From Deltaproteobacteria bacterium (GTDB lineage: Bacteria; Desulfobacterota; Dissulfuribacteria; Dissulfuribacterales; QOAL01): DNA of 64,000 nt. Where the stretch lies: NCBI GenBank assembly GCA_026986785.1, contig JALSNW010000051.1, positions 62,001 through 126,000 on the forward strand, read 5' to 3'. The notes beneath the pieces were generated by a model. It had not been told where the DNA came from, did no database searches, and saw only the letters and a program-made list of their open reading frames with translations. This document shows, one piece after another, positions 54,402-62,008 of this stretch. Within the stretch, counting starts at the first letter, position 1. Each line of letters starts with the position of its first letter. The position numbers and the translations under genes were made by a program.

Positions 54402-55232
54402 TCACTTCCGCCAATATATCCCCGTCCAGTCGATCTTGTGGATTTTGGAATCTATCCCCTGTCTGGCCCTGAAGTCGTCCACCGCCTTCTGGCAACCTGT
54501 CAGACCATAGTCATCGACGATACAAAATCCCCCTTTTGAAAGCTTCGGATACAGGTTTTCCAGGGCAACCATTGTGGAACCATACATATCCCCGTCGAGA
54601 CGAAGCACGGCCAATTTGTCTATGGGGGCACTGGGCAGGGTATCTTGAAACCACCCTTTGAGAAAGGTCACCTGTTCGTCAAGCATGTCGAATCTTTTAA
54701 AGTTTTCCCTCACCTCTTCCAGGGAAACTGCCAGGTATTCGTGTGTGTGATGAGGATCTCCTTGATCAGCCGGATAACGCTCTGGATCTGGTTCAGGAAG
54801 GCCCTGAAAAGAATCCGCCACGAAAACGCGTCGACCAGTGATACCATATACTTTGAGTACAGCCCTCATGAATATGCAAGCACCTCCCCTCCAAACCCCT
54901 GTTTCTATGAGGTCTCCTGGTACCTTTTCCTCTATGACCGTCTCGATGGCATATTGGAGGTTGTCGAGACGTTTTAGGCCGATCATGGTCAGGGCATTGA
55001 GTGGCCATATCTTGCCTTCTTCTTTGTCCTCGGGGCTGGGTTGGCTTTGGCGTTCGACTATCTCGAAACCATAGTTTGAAAATATCCGGGCCAAAAAGGA
55101 CAGAAGCCTTTTCTGAAAGGGAGGTCTCATATAATTGAAGGTCTCTATTGGAACAGGAGGCTCTGGCCAAAAGGAAAAAGAAAGCGTCTTCTTGAGCAGA
55201 TCCAGGTAAAGTTTTTCTGGTGTCATGGTCAT
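54402..55232 (-). CDS. TylF/MycF-like O-methyltransferase
   Basis: 276 residues. LIETGVWRGGACIFMRAVL (SAM site), VFVADSFQGLPEP, LAVLRLDGDMYGSTMVAL and FCIVDDYGLTGCQKAVDDFR are the TylF signatures; the aspartates bind Mg. The family methylates sugar hydroxyls in macrolides and in surface glycans. Within this cluster the likely substrate is a sugar of the exported polysaccharide, perhaps as a chain-end cap read by Wzt. It heads a short operon with the LpxL-like gene. Confidence 0.9.
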   Translation of the reverse strand: MTMTPEKLYLDLLKKTLSFSFWPEPPVPIETFNYMRPPFQKRLLSFLARIFSNYGFEIVERQSQPSPEDKEEGKIWPLNALTMIGLKRLDNLQYAIETVIEEKVPGDLIETGVWRGGACIFMRAVLKVYGITGRRVFVADSFQGLPEPDPERYPADQGDPHHTHEYLAVSLEEVRENFKRFDMLDEQVTFLKGWFQDTLPSAPIDKLAVLRLDGDMYGSTMVALENLYPKLSKGGFCIVDDYGLTGCQKAVDDFRARQGIDSKIHKIDWTGIYWRK

Positions 55233-55482
55233 CCGTATCCTCTATTTCACATGTTGGGAATATAAGAGAGTTTCGAAGAAGTTACAATGTGTGCTTCATA
55301 AATGAAAGGGCCTTGGACAATATTGAACAATTGGGATTAAGCTCCTCTATCCATTGTTTTTTTGGTTTTCAGCCCATGCCATCTGGATTACTATACTGCT
55401 GTTTTGTCGTTGCTAATTTTTTGGAAACAATAAGAGTAGGGTTGGTCATGATCTGATGCCAAGGGTGTGGTAACCCAACGGT

Positions 55483-56268
55483 ATGAAGTGGATTTTTGGG
55501 CCTGAAAAGGAGCTGGAATTGGCGACAAGAGATGAATTCGAAGGCTTCAGATATGCCTATCGTATAGATATGGCCCAGGATTATACCCCTACCAAGGTGG
55601 TAAGGCTGGTAGGAAAGTACAAAGAGGTCTTGGAGTTTGGCTGTGGGCCAGGACACATGTCAAAGGTGTTGACCGAGGAGTTGGGTTGTAGGGTCACTGG
55701 CATCGAGCTCGATGAGGAGGCGGCAGAGAATGCCCAAAAGTATTGCCAAGAGGTCTACAATATCGACCTCGATCAGATAGATATCTTGGGTATCATGGGC
55801 AATAGAAAATTCGACGTGCTTCTTTTTGCGGATATCCTGGAACACCTGAAGTCGCCTGAAACCCTACTTTCCACATCTGCCAAGCTCCTGGCAAAAGGGG
55901 GCCATGTTGTTGCCTCTGTCCCAAACGTGGGCTATTGTGGCCTTGTTGCCGAACTACTGGTTGGCAGGTTTCAATACAGGGACCTGGGCCTTCTCGACAA
56001 GACCCATATACGTTTTTTCACCAGGCAAGGCCTTGTTTCCATGTTCGAACAATGTGGCCTCGTTATAACAGATCTGGACGGTTATGAAGTGCCTCTTGAG
56101 CTTTCAGAATTCAAGGGGGCGTTCAAAGGCCTGCCACGTGCTGTTACTGATTTTATCACGAGCCAGAAGGATTCCATGGTCTATCAATTCATACTCAAGG
56201 CCTCTATCCAGCAGAGGTACAACCTGTTGAGTCGGATCAAGCAATGTATCATCAGAGACAAGGAGTGA
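55483..56268 (+). CDS. Class I SAM-dependent methyltransferase
   Basis: 261 residues. Motif I VLEFGCGPGHMSKVL, acidic loop GIELDEEAAENAQ, and motif FDVLLFADILEHLKSPETLL place it in the Methyltransf_11/23 group; the later DKTHIRFFTRQGLVSMFEQCG is frequent in polysaccharide-cluster members. Probable target is a glycan, by context only. No clear ribosome binding site precedes ATG 55483. Three bases separate it from the FG-GAP lipoprotein gene, so both are co-translated. Confidence 0.85.
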   Translation: MKWIFGPEKELELATRDEFEGFRYAYRIDMAQDYTPTKVVRLVGKYKEVLEFGCGPGHMSKVLTEELGCRVTGIELDEEAAENAQKYCQEVYNIDLDQIDILGIMGNRKFDVLLFADILEHLKSPETLLSTSAKLLAKGGHVVASVPNVGYCGLVAELLVGRFQYRDLGLLDKTHIRFFTRQGLVSMFEQCGLVITDLDGYEVPLELSEFKGAFKGLPRAVTDFITSQKDSMVYQFILKASIQQRYNLLSRIKQCIIRDKE

Positions 56269-56271
56269 ATC

Positions 56272-57444
56272 ATGCTATCTTTTGTGAGGAATGTCTGTCT
56301 TCTTTGGCTATGTTTTGTCCCGTTCGTCTTGGTTGCCGGGTGTACGGGTGTGGCAACCAAGGCCAGGGAGACAAAGGTCCAGAACGAGGGGCCTGTATAT
56401 CCGGCACATCATGTGGAATTCGATGCAGGCAGGGACCCTGAGAATATCGTTGCTGCGGATTTTAACAATGACGGTATCTTGGATGTGGCAATCAGTTCCC
56501 ATGGGGATAGCTGTGTAAAGATATTCCTTGGAAAAGGGCATCGTGGCTTCCATCTGGCCACAGTCATCCCCAAGGCTGTTGTGGGTTTCCATCCCGACTG
56601 TCTTGCAGCTACGGACTGGGACAAGGACGGCTATATAGACCTGGTCCTTGCGGCCGAAGGCCGCAGTAAGGTGATTTGGCTTCGAAACAAGGGAGGAAAC
56701 GGCTTTGAAAAGGCTGGAGCTGTACCTGTGAAGTATCCGCCAAAGGGCATAGCCCTTTCCGATCTTGACGGAGACGGAAACATGGATATCGTCCTGGGGC
56801 CTTACAGCCGCGGCAATGTGATGGTGTTATGGGGCAAGGCCCAGCCGCGTTTTGAATTCCAGGCATCCGAGATACCGGCAGAAAGGTTTGCATCTTCTGT
56901 CTCCATCGCAGATTGGAATAGTGATGGCCGCCCGGATGTGTTCTGGACAGAGACAGAAAAATACAACGTCAAGGTTGCTTTGAATCAGGGTAACAGACGG
57001 TTTCATACAAAGATATTGTTTCACCGTTCCCCCATGATTTTGGAGCTGCCGAGAAGTGTTGTGACTGCGGATGTAGACGGAGATGGTTGCGTGGATGCCT
57101 TGTCTCCTCTTGAGATTGGGAAGGCAGCAATAATACTACACGGTGACTGTAAAGGAAATGTCAAAGATCTGGAAACCATCAAGGCACCTGCCTGGGGCTA
57201 TAGAGGTATAGGGGCCATTGCTGCTTCTCCTGGGCATCCGGCCTACATCGCCCTTGGAGAAAAATTGAGGATCTTTATAGGCGTCAGAAACAAGGCGGGT
57301 AAATGGGATCTCCATGAATATAAGGGAGGCAAAGTGCCTGAGGCCTTCGTCTTCAAAGATATGGACAAGGATGGCAACATGGATGTGCTATTTGTTGATT
57401 CGGCTGGGGATACGGCCAGCCTCTACTACGGTCCATTGACATAA
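56272..57444 (+). CDS. FG-GAP/VCBS-repeat lipoprotein
   Basis: 390 residues. A lipobox VAGC ends the signal sequence. The rest is a beta-propeller of FG-GAP/VCBS repeats with recurring calcium loops: DFNNDGILDVAI, DWDKDGYIDLVL, DLDGDGNMDIVL, DWNSDGRPDVFW, DVDGDGCVDAL, DMDKDGNMDVLF. Six such loops fit a seven-bladed propeller with one degenerate blade. Probably a surface or periplasmic scaffold binding glycan or protein. It lies between the methyltransferase and a parvulin gene 16 bases downstream. Confidence 0.88.
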   Translation: MLSFVRNVCLLWLCFVPFVLVAGCTGVATKARETKVQNEGPVYPAHHVEFDAGRDPENIVAADFNNDGILDVAISSHGDSCVKIFLGKGHRGFHLATVIPKAVVGFHPDCLAATDWDKDGYIDLVLAAEGRSKVIWLRNKGGNGFEKAGAVPVKYPPKGIALSDLDGDGNMDIVLGPYSRGNVMVLWGKAQPRFEFQASEIPAERFASSVSIADWNSDGRPDVFWTETEKYNVKVALNQGNRRFHTKILFHRSPMILELPRSVVTADVDGDGCVDALSPLEIGKAAIILHGDCKGNVKDLETIKAPAWGYRGIGAIAASPGHPAYIALGEKLRIFIGVRNKAGKWDLHEYKGGKVPEAFVFKDMDKDGNMDVLFVDSAGDTASLYYGPLT

Positions 57445-57460
57445 AGGAGGTTTTATCCAT

Positions 57461-58339
57461 ATGGGCAATTGCGTTAGATATTTCATCGTCATAGTAACCT
57501 TGGCCAGTTTTCTTGTCATACCAGGAACTTCGTTTTCAGCAGGTGATCTTAAAATAAGTAAAGCCGAGGCCAGCCATGTAGTGGCCGAGGTCCATGGTAA
57601 GAAGATAACAGTACATGACATCAGGGAATTTGCCACAAACTCCCCAGCCTTTTATGCCTATCTCGAACTCCCTGGGGGGCCAAACAAGATCTTGAATGAC
57701 ATGATTCTCAGGGAGTTGCTCTACCTGGAGGGACATGACATGAAGATCCCTGAAAATCCTGAAAAGCCAAAGGAGGTATACGTAAGGAAGGTATTGAATA
57801 GACTGTTTCCCAAAGAGCCAAAATTTACCGAGGACGAACTGAGAAGATTTTACGACGAACATCCCGAACTCTTCAGTACGCCCAAGTTCATTCGTGTATC
57901 TGTTGTCCGTGTATATGTCAAAAGAGACGGCGAGGCCAAGGCCTTGGAGAAGATACAGCAGGCCCAGGAGCTTTTGAAGGCTGGACAAGCCTTCGAAGAT
58001 GTGGCTGCGAGGTTTTCTGAGGACCCCTTGAGCAGAGACAGGAAGGGGGACCTTGGCTTTTTGCCAGACAATGAAATAAAGCCCCCAAGTCTCAGGAAGC
58101 TTCTCGAATCCATGAAAAAGGGCCAGCTCAGCGATGTCCAGAGGATAGACGGTTATTTTGCAATATTCAAGGTCACGGATATAAGGGGGCCTGTAGTGGA
58201 GCCCTTTAACAAGAAATTCGTTGAGGAAAAGGCCAAGGATTACCTGAAGGAAAAGGCCATAAATGATATAAGATCAAGACTGGCAAAGAAGTGGGGAGTG
58301 AAATATATAGATCCTGCTTTTGCACCAGATACCGAATAG
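57461..58339 (+). CDS. Periplasmic parvulin-type peptidyl-prolyl isomerase
   Basis: 292 residues. A signal peptide ends near GTSFSA. A SurA_N-like helical part (VVAEVHGKKITVHDIREF ... RELLYLEG) is followed by a rotamase domain with FSTPKFIRVSVVRVYV, DVAARFSEDPLSRDRKGDLGF and QRIDGYFAIFKVTDI. It helps fold secreted or outer-membrane proteins. AAAGGAGG lies about 11 bases before the ATG, and the gene is the last of the methyltransferase-lipoprotein-parvulin operon, which ends at a strong terminator. Confidence 0.9.
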   Translation: MGNCVRYFIVIVTLASFLVIPGTSFSAGDLKISKAEASHVVAEVHGKKITVHDIREFATNSPAFYAYLELPGGPNKILNDMILRELLYLEGHDMKIPENPEKPKEVYVRKVLNRLFPKEPKFTEDELRRFYDEHPELFSTPKFIRVSVVRVYVKRDGEAKALEKIQQAQELLKAGQAFEDVAARFSEDPLSRDRKGDLGFLPDNEIKPPSLRKLLESMKKGQLSDVQRIDGYFAIFKVTDIRGPVVEPFNKKFVEEKAKDYLKEKAINDIRSRLAKKWGVKYIDPAFAPDTE

Positions 58340-58361
58340 ACAAGAAACTCTTGGAGAAAAA

Positions 58362-58394
58362 GAAAGGGGCAGTAAGTACCTGCCCCTTTCTTTT
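58362..58394. terminator. Bidirectional terminator between parvulin and metalloprotease genes
   Basis: An 11-bp perfect stem GAAAGGGGCAG / CTGCCCCTTTC (58362-58372, 58380-58390) with T run after and A run before. It serves both convergent genes. Confidence 0.9.
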
Positions 58395-58426
58395 GGTGGA
58401 GGTAGCATTGGAGCCAAAGGCTATAT

Positions 58427-61312
58427 TTATTGGGAGAATTCCACCGTGTAGTCTTCCACTTCTCCAAATAGGAATGTACCACATGCCTTTGGAGGTACTA
58501 TTCTGGACATGGCTACACGCATCCTTGTAGATCCTGTGGCATTACTTGCCACGGTAAAGCCACCAGAAAGGGCTGTATTTTTCATCCCGGAAAATACCAG
58601 CTCTCCTGGGTCAGAGAAATCCCCGTCCTTGTTGTAATCTATCCATACAATCCAGTATTCAGGATACGCCGTAGCTGCAAAACCTGGAGTCAATATCACG
58701 GATACAGTCTGGCCAGGTGTTAACAATACGGTCTTACTGAGAAAATCACTGTATGGCGATGGGCCAGATTCACTTGAGAAGTTTCCTATCTGGACCTTGC
58801 CTATCCACTCAGCCGCCTGGCTGTTTCCCTGTGATGTGCAGTAGCTAACCACCTTTTCGGTTACATGGATATAGGAGGTCTTGGTCTTACTGTCTGAACC
58901 CACGCTGTTGGAGACGCTGAGAGTGACTGGGTAATCTCCAGGACTGTTATATGTTATCGTTGGGTTTTCCTGAGTGCTGGATGAGGGGCTACCTCCCTGA
59001 AATGTCCATGACCAAGAAGTCGGATTGTTGCTTGACTGGTCAATGAAATGTACCTGACTACCCGTCTGGACATAGGTATGGTCTGCTGAAAAGTCTGCTA
59101 CTGGGGCCATTGGTTCTGGAGGTGGCCCAAATGTGACGGTGTAGTCTTCCACTTCTCCATACTTGAAAGGGCCACAGGCAGGGGGATAGGCCTTGTATTG
59201 CATGGATACCCTCATGCGTGTAGATCCCGAGGCAGAAGATGGGACAGTAAACGATCCTGACACAGATGCTGAGGCAGAACCGGAGAATACATTTTCTCCT
59301 GGGTCAGAGAAGTCCCCGTCCTTGTTGTAGTCGATCCAGACCTTCCAGTACTCAGGATAAGAATAACTGGCAAAACCTGGAGTCAGGCGAAGTGATACTG
59401 CCTGGCCTGGGGTAAGGGATATGTTTTTCAAGGTATAGTCCGAGTAATGAGATTGGTTAGACGTATTGGTGAAGCTACCGACCTGTACCTTGCTTATCCA
59501 CTCGTACTGCTGGCTGTCACCCTGGGAAGAGCAATAATCAGTTGATGAATCTCCACCATCATCACCGCCTCCACTGATATTATCCACGAAAGTTACGGTG
59601 TAGTCTTCCACTTCTCCATATCTGAAAGAGCCACAGGCAGGGGGATAGGCCTTGTATTGCATGGATACCCTCATGCGTGTAGATCCCGAGGCAGAGGCAC
59701 TAACAACAAAAGCCCCCAGTTTTGCAGTAGAGGCATAGCCGTAGAATACATTTTCTCCTGGGTCAGAGAAGTCCCCGTCCTTGTTGTAGTCGATCCAGAC
59801 CTTCCAGTACTCATTGTATGCCTTACCAGAAAATCCTGGCGTGAGATTTAGGGTAACACTTGAACCTATTGGAAGATCGATGTTTTTCGAGGTGAAATCC
59901 GAATATTTGGAGGCACCCGAACTGTTTGAAAAGCTGCCTACCTGTACCTTGCTTATCCACTCGTACTGCTGGCTATCACCCTGGGATGTGCAGTAGCTTG
60001 TATCGCCAGAACCGTCGTCTCCACCACCTCCAGAGAATACGGACTGCCTGTAGCTTGCCACAGTAGCCATTGTCTGACGAATGGTCTCGGCATTGTCTGC
60101 CTCGCCGGCTACACCTATGGCATAACCCTGGTATGTGATATCAGGGTTGGAAAAGTAAGGTATGGTTGGCGAGTTATAGCTCATGATGGTTGCAAATATA
60201 CCTGGCTTGTCATATCCATAGGAATAATCAAACAGCCCTGGCATAAGTTTACCATTGCTGCCATAAGCATGGGCCTTGTCATGCTGGCAGCCCAGATTGT
60301 GACCTATCTCATGGGCCAGGGTGTAGTCGTCACAATAGTAACCAGAGGCCGAGCCTGTCTGGATGACAGAAAAGCCGTATCCCTGGGTACCTGATGGATT
60401 GTTTACAGCTTGAAGGAGCCAGGCAAGGCCACAGTATTGATTGTCCTCGGTGAAGGCCCTTACGAGGCATACTAGATCCGCTCCATATTCGTCTCGCCAT
60501 GTTGGTACCAGGGAGAACACACCACTACTAGAGGTGAGGGCATTTAGTGCTGAATCGCTCAGAACGTTGTCTGGGTAATTGACCTCCTTTTCCCCAACGA
60601 GATTGAGTTTGAGATTGATATTGCTATTGATGTATGCCTGATTGGCAAGTTCGACCAAGGAGTTCAAAAAGGTATCCAGGGCGTCCCCAGGGTGTTTTTG
60701 GGCCACTTCAGGGGTATAGAGTAGCAATAGATCTATCGTAGTCTGCCCCTCTCCCTCTGGTACGGCATAGGAAAGGGGTGGGTTTTCCTGATCCCCTACC
60801 TCTTCGACCGGTGCCGGCAGGGCGTCGTTCATATTCTTCAAAGGCATCAGTCCCTCAAGGTCTGTGATCTTGTGGAGATTGTTCGAACCCAGGGATGTAA
60901 CTTGATATATCTGGCCATTGAAGATGATGCGTCCGGCCATGATAGAATTTTTTATGAACAAGAAGGCACTTCCGTTGCCATATTCTGGTTCTACTGTGCC
61001 TATCCAGACCAACCCGTTCTTGGTTATCCTGATTTTTTGCGTTTTGATACCGATGTAGGTACTATCGTCCAACTGGGCCATTACCTCGGTACCAGGAGTG
61101 GAATTTTTCAGGAGGGCGGCATTGGCAGTGACAATAAATGAATTGTTACTGGCAAAATTTGGCAGAGTCCCTGATGGAACAGCTGCGGATAGCGCCACGG
61201 GTGCCTTTGAAAAAAGTGCCTCTGCACTGCTGACACCAGAGACAAACAAGGAAAATAAAAGGACAAAACTCAAAAACAGACCTGAAAGATACGTTCTATA
61301 GACTCTTTTCAT
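58427..61312 (-). CDS. Secreted metzincin metalloprotease with three GEVED modules and a PKD domain
   Basis: 961 residues. Signal peptide (about 1-30), a propeptide-like region, then a zinc protease domain with HEIGHNLGCQHD at 334-345 and Met-turn IMSYNS near 375. This is a reprolysin-like metzincin. Then GEVED module 1 (about 441-580), module 2 (595-735), PKD (about 740-830) and module 3 (835-961). Each GEVED ends in FGEVEDYTV or YGEVEDYTV and holds WIDYNKDGDFSDPGE. Modules 1 and 2 are encoded by nearly identical DNA. AGGAGGTAG lies before the ATG. An extracellular protease, possibly processing surface proteins. Confidence 0.92.
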   Translation of the reverse strand: MKRVYRTYLSGLFLSFVLLFSLFVSGVSSAEALFSKAPVALSAAVPSGTLPNFASNNSFIVTANAALLKNSTPGTEVMAQLDDSTYIGIKTQKIRITKNGLVWIGTVEPEYGNGSAFLFIKNSIMAGRIIFNGQIYQVTSLGSNNLHKITDLEGLMPLKNMNDALPAPVEEVGDQENPPLSYAVPEGEGQTTIDLLLLYTPEVAQKHPGDALDTFLNSLVELANQAYINSNINLKLNLVGEKEVNYPDNVLSDSALNALTSSSGVFSLVPTWRDEYGADLVCLVRAFTEDNQYCGLAWLLQAVNNPSGTQGYGFSVIQTGSASGYYCDDYTLAHEIGHNLGCQHDKAHAYGSNGKLMPGLFDYSYGYDKPGIFATIMSYNSPTIPYFSNPDITYQGYAIGVAGEADNAETIRQTMATVASYRQSVFSGGGGDDGSGDTSYCTSQGDSQQYEWISKVQVGSFSNSSGASKYSDFTSKNIDLPIGSSVTLNLTPGFSGKAYNEYWKVWIDYNKDGDFSDPGENVFYGYASTAKLGAFVVSASASGSTRMRVSMQYKAYPPACGSFRYGEVEDYTVTFVDNISGGGDDGGDSSTDYCSSQGDSQQYEWISKVQVGSFTNTSNQSHYSDYTLKNISLTPGQAVSLRLTPGFASYSYPEYWKVWIDYNKDGDFSDPGENVFSGSASASVSGSFTVPSSASGSTRMRVSMQYKAYPPACGPFKYGEVEDYTVTFGPPPEPMAPVADFSADHTYVQTGSQVHFIDQSSNNPTSWSWTFQGGSPSSSTQENPTITYNSPGDYPVTLSVSNSVGSDSKTKTSYIHVTEKVVSYCTSQGNSQAAEWIGKVQIGNFSSESGPSPYSDFLSKTVLLTPGQTVSVILTPGFAATAYPEYWIVWIDYNKDGDFSDPGELVFSGMKNTALSGGFTVASNATGSTRMRVAMSRIVPPKACGTFLFGEVEDYTVEFSQ
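59284..59354 (-). repeat. GEVED module DNA repeat, copy 1
   Basis: 71 bases identical to 59743-59813, offset 459 (153 codons). The surrounding parts of the two modules (about 59138-59520 and 59597-59990) are also highly similar, including a shared tract around 59640-59695. This marks a fairly recent tandem module duplication. Confidence 0.9.
59743..59813 (-). repeat. GEVED module DNA repeat, copy 2
   Basis: Second copy of the tract at 59284-59354. The third module (58440-58850) is much more diverged. Confidence 0.9.
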
Positions 61313-61346
61313 AGTGATTCTACCTCCTATACTCTCCCCATGCCCA

Positions 61347-61362
61347 GCAATTGTAATGCCAA
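61347..61362 (-). promoter_or_regulatory. Sigma-54 promoter of the metalloprotease gene
   Basis: TTGGCATTACAATTGC on the minus strand: GG at 61360-61359, GC at 61348-61347, exact N10 spacing. It matches TGGCAC-N5-TTGC at all but one position. Predicted start near 61335, followed by AGGAGGTAG and ATG 61312. Confidence 0.82.
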
Positions 61363-61442
61363 ATTTTTATGTGAAAACAAGGACAAAGCTTTTGAGATTA
61401 ATCATAATAGCTTACCTATAAAAAATTGAAAACAGCTCTTTC

Positions 61443-61487
61443 GTCTCTATTTATGGGCTCTATATTGTTTTCAAGGGTCTCTATTTT
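61443..61487. promoter_or_regulatory. Three direct repeats upstream of the metalloprotease promoter (possible activator sites)
   Basis: TCTCTATTT at 61444-61452, GCTCTATAT at 61457-61465 and TCTCTATTT at 61479-61487. They lie 80-130 bases upstream of the sigma-54 element, the usual place for an enhancer-binding protein. Confidence 0.45.
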
Positions 61488-61590
61488 TTTCAAAAAAGAT
61501 TACAATTGCAAAATCGCCAGCCTTTTACTATAGAATTAAGAAAGACTCAGCTCTCTTTATTTCCCTCTATCTTCAAGGAGTGATCAAAAA

Positions 61591-62007
61591 TTGAAATATG
61601 ATAGACGTCTCTTATTCTTGATCTTGGTAGCCTTTTTTCTTTCTGGCTGTTCCGTTTCTCATTCCATATCCTCGAGCTCCGATTCCTCTTCCTCCATCTC
61701 GCGTTCCAGTTCAGGGCCGGAGATCTCGGATCAGAACAGGAAGGACTACATAAAAGATCTCGAAACCTATACAGAGGCCATTGGACAAAGCCATGTCTCT
61801 GGTGATGATTTTATGAGGGGGTTATCGAGGATCGCCAGGAATCATGGTATCTCCGACTGGGAGAGCTACAGATATACCTATGTGGGGGTAGGGCGAGGTT
61901 TGAAGGCCGCAGGGATTGACAAGGGGAAAATTGGGGACCTGCCCTATCTTGCACCCCTTTTAAGTGGGCATCCCAAGAGAATAGAATACATAAAGGAAGG
62001 TTATTGA
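61591..62007 (+). CDS. Small Ser-rich lipoprotein, partner of the downstream DUF4105-like protein
   Basis: 138 residues. A TTG start is supported by AAGGAG 11 bases before it. The signal sequence ends in lipobox LSGC; a Ser-rich stretch (about 22-48) follows, then a compact helical domain with DYIKDLETYTEAI and ISDWESYRYTYVGVGRGLKAAGI. No assigned function. The next gene starts 1 base after the stop, so the pair is one translational unit. Small lipoproteins of this kind recur next to DUF4105-type genes; that association is from memory and should be checked. Confidence 0.65.
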   Translation: MKYDRRLLFLILVAFFLSGCSVSHSISSSSDSSSSISRSSSGPEISDQNRKDYIKDLETYTEAIGQSHVSGDDFMRGLSRIARNHGISDWESYRYTYVGVGRGLKAAGIDKGKIGDLPYLAPLLSGHPKRIEYIKEGY

Positions 62008-62008
62008 T

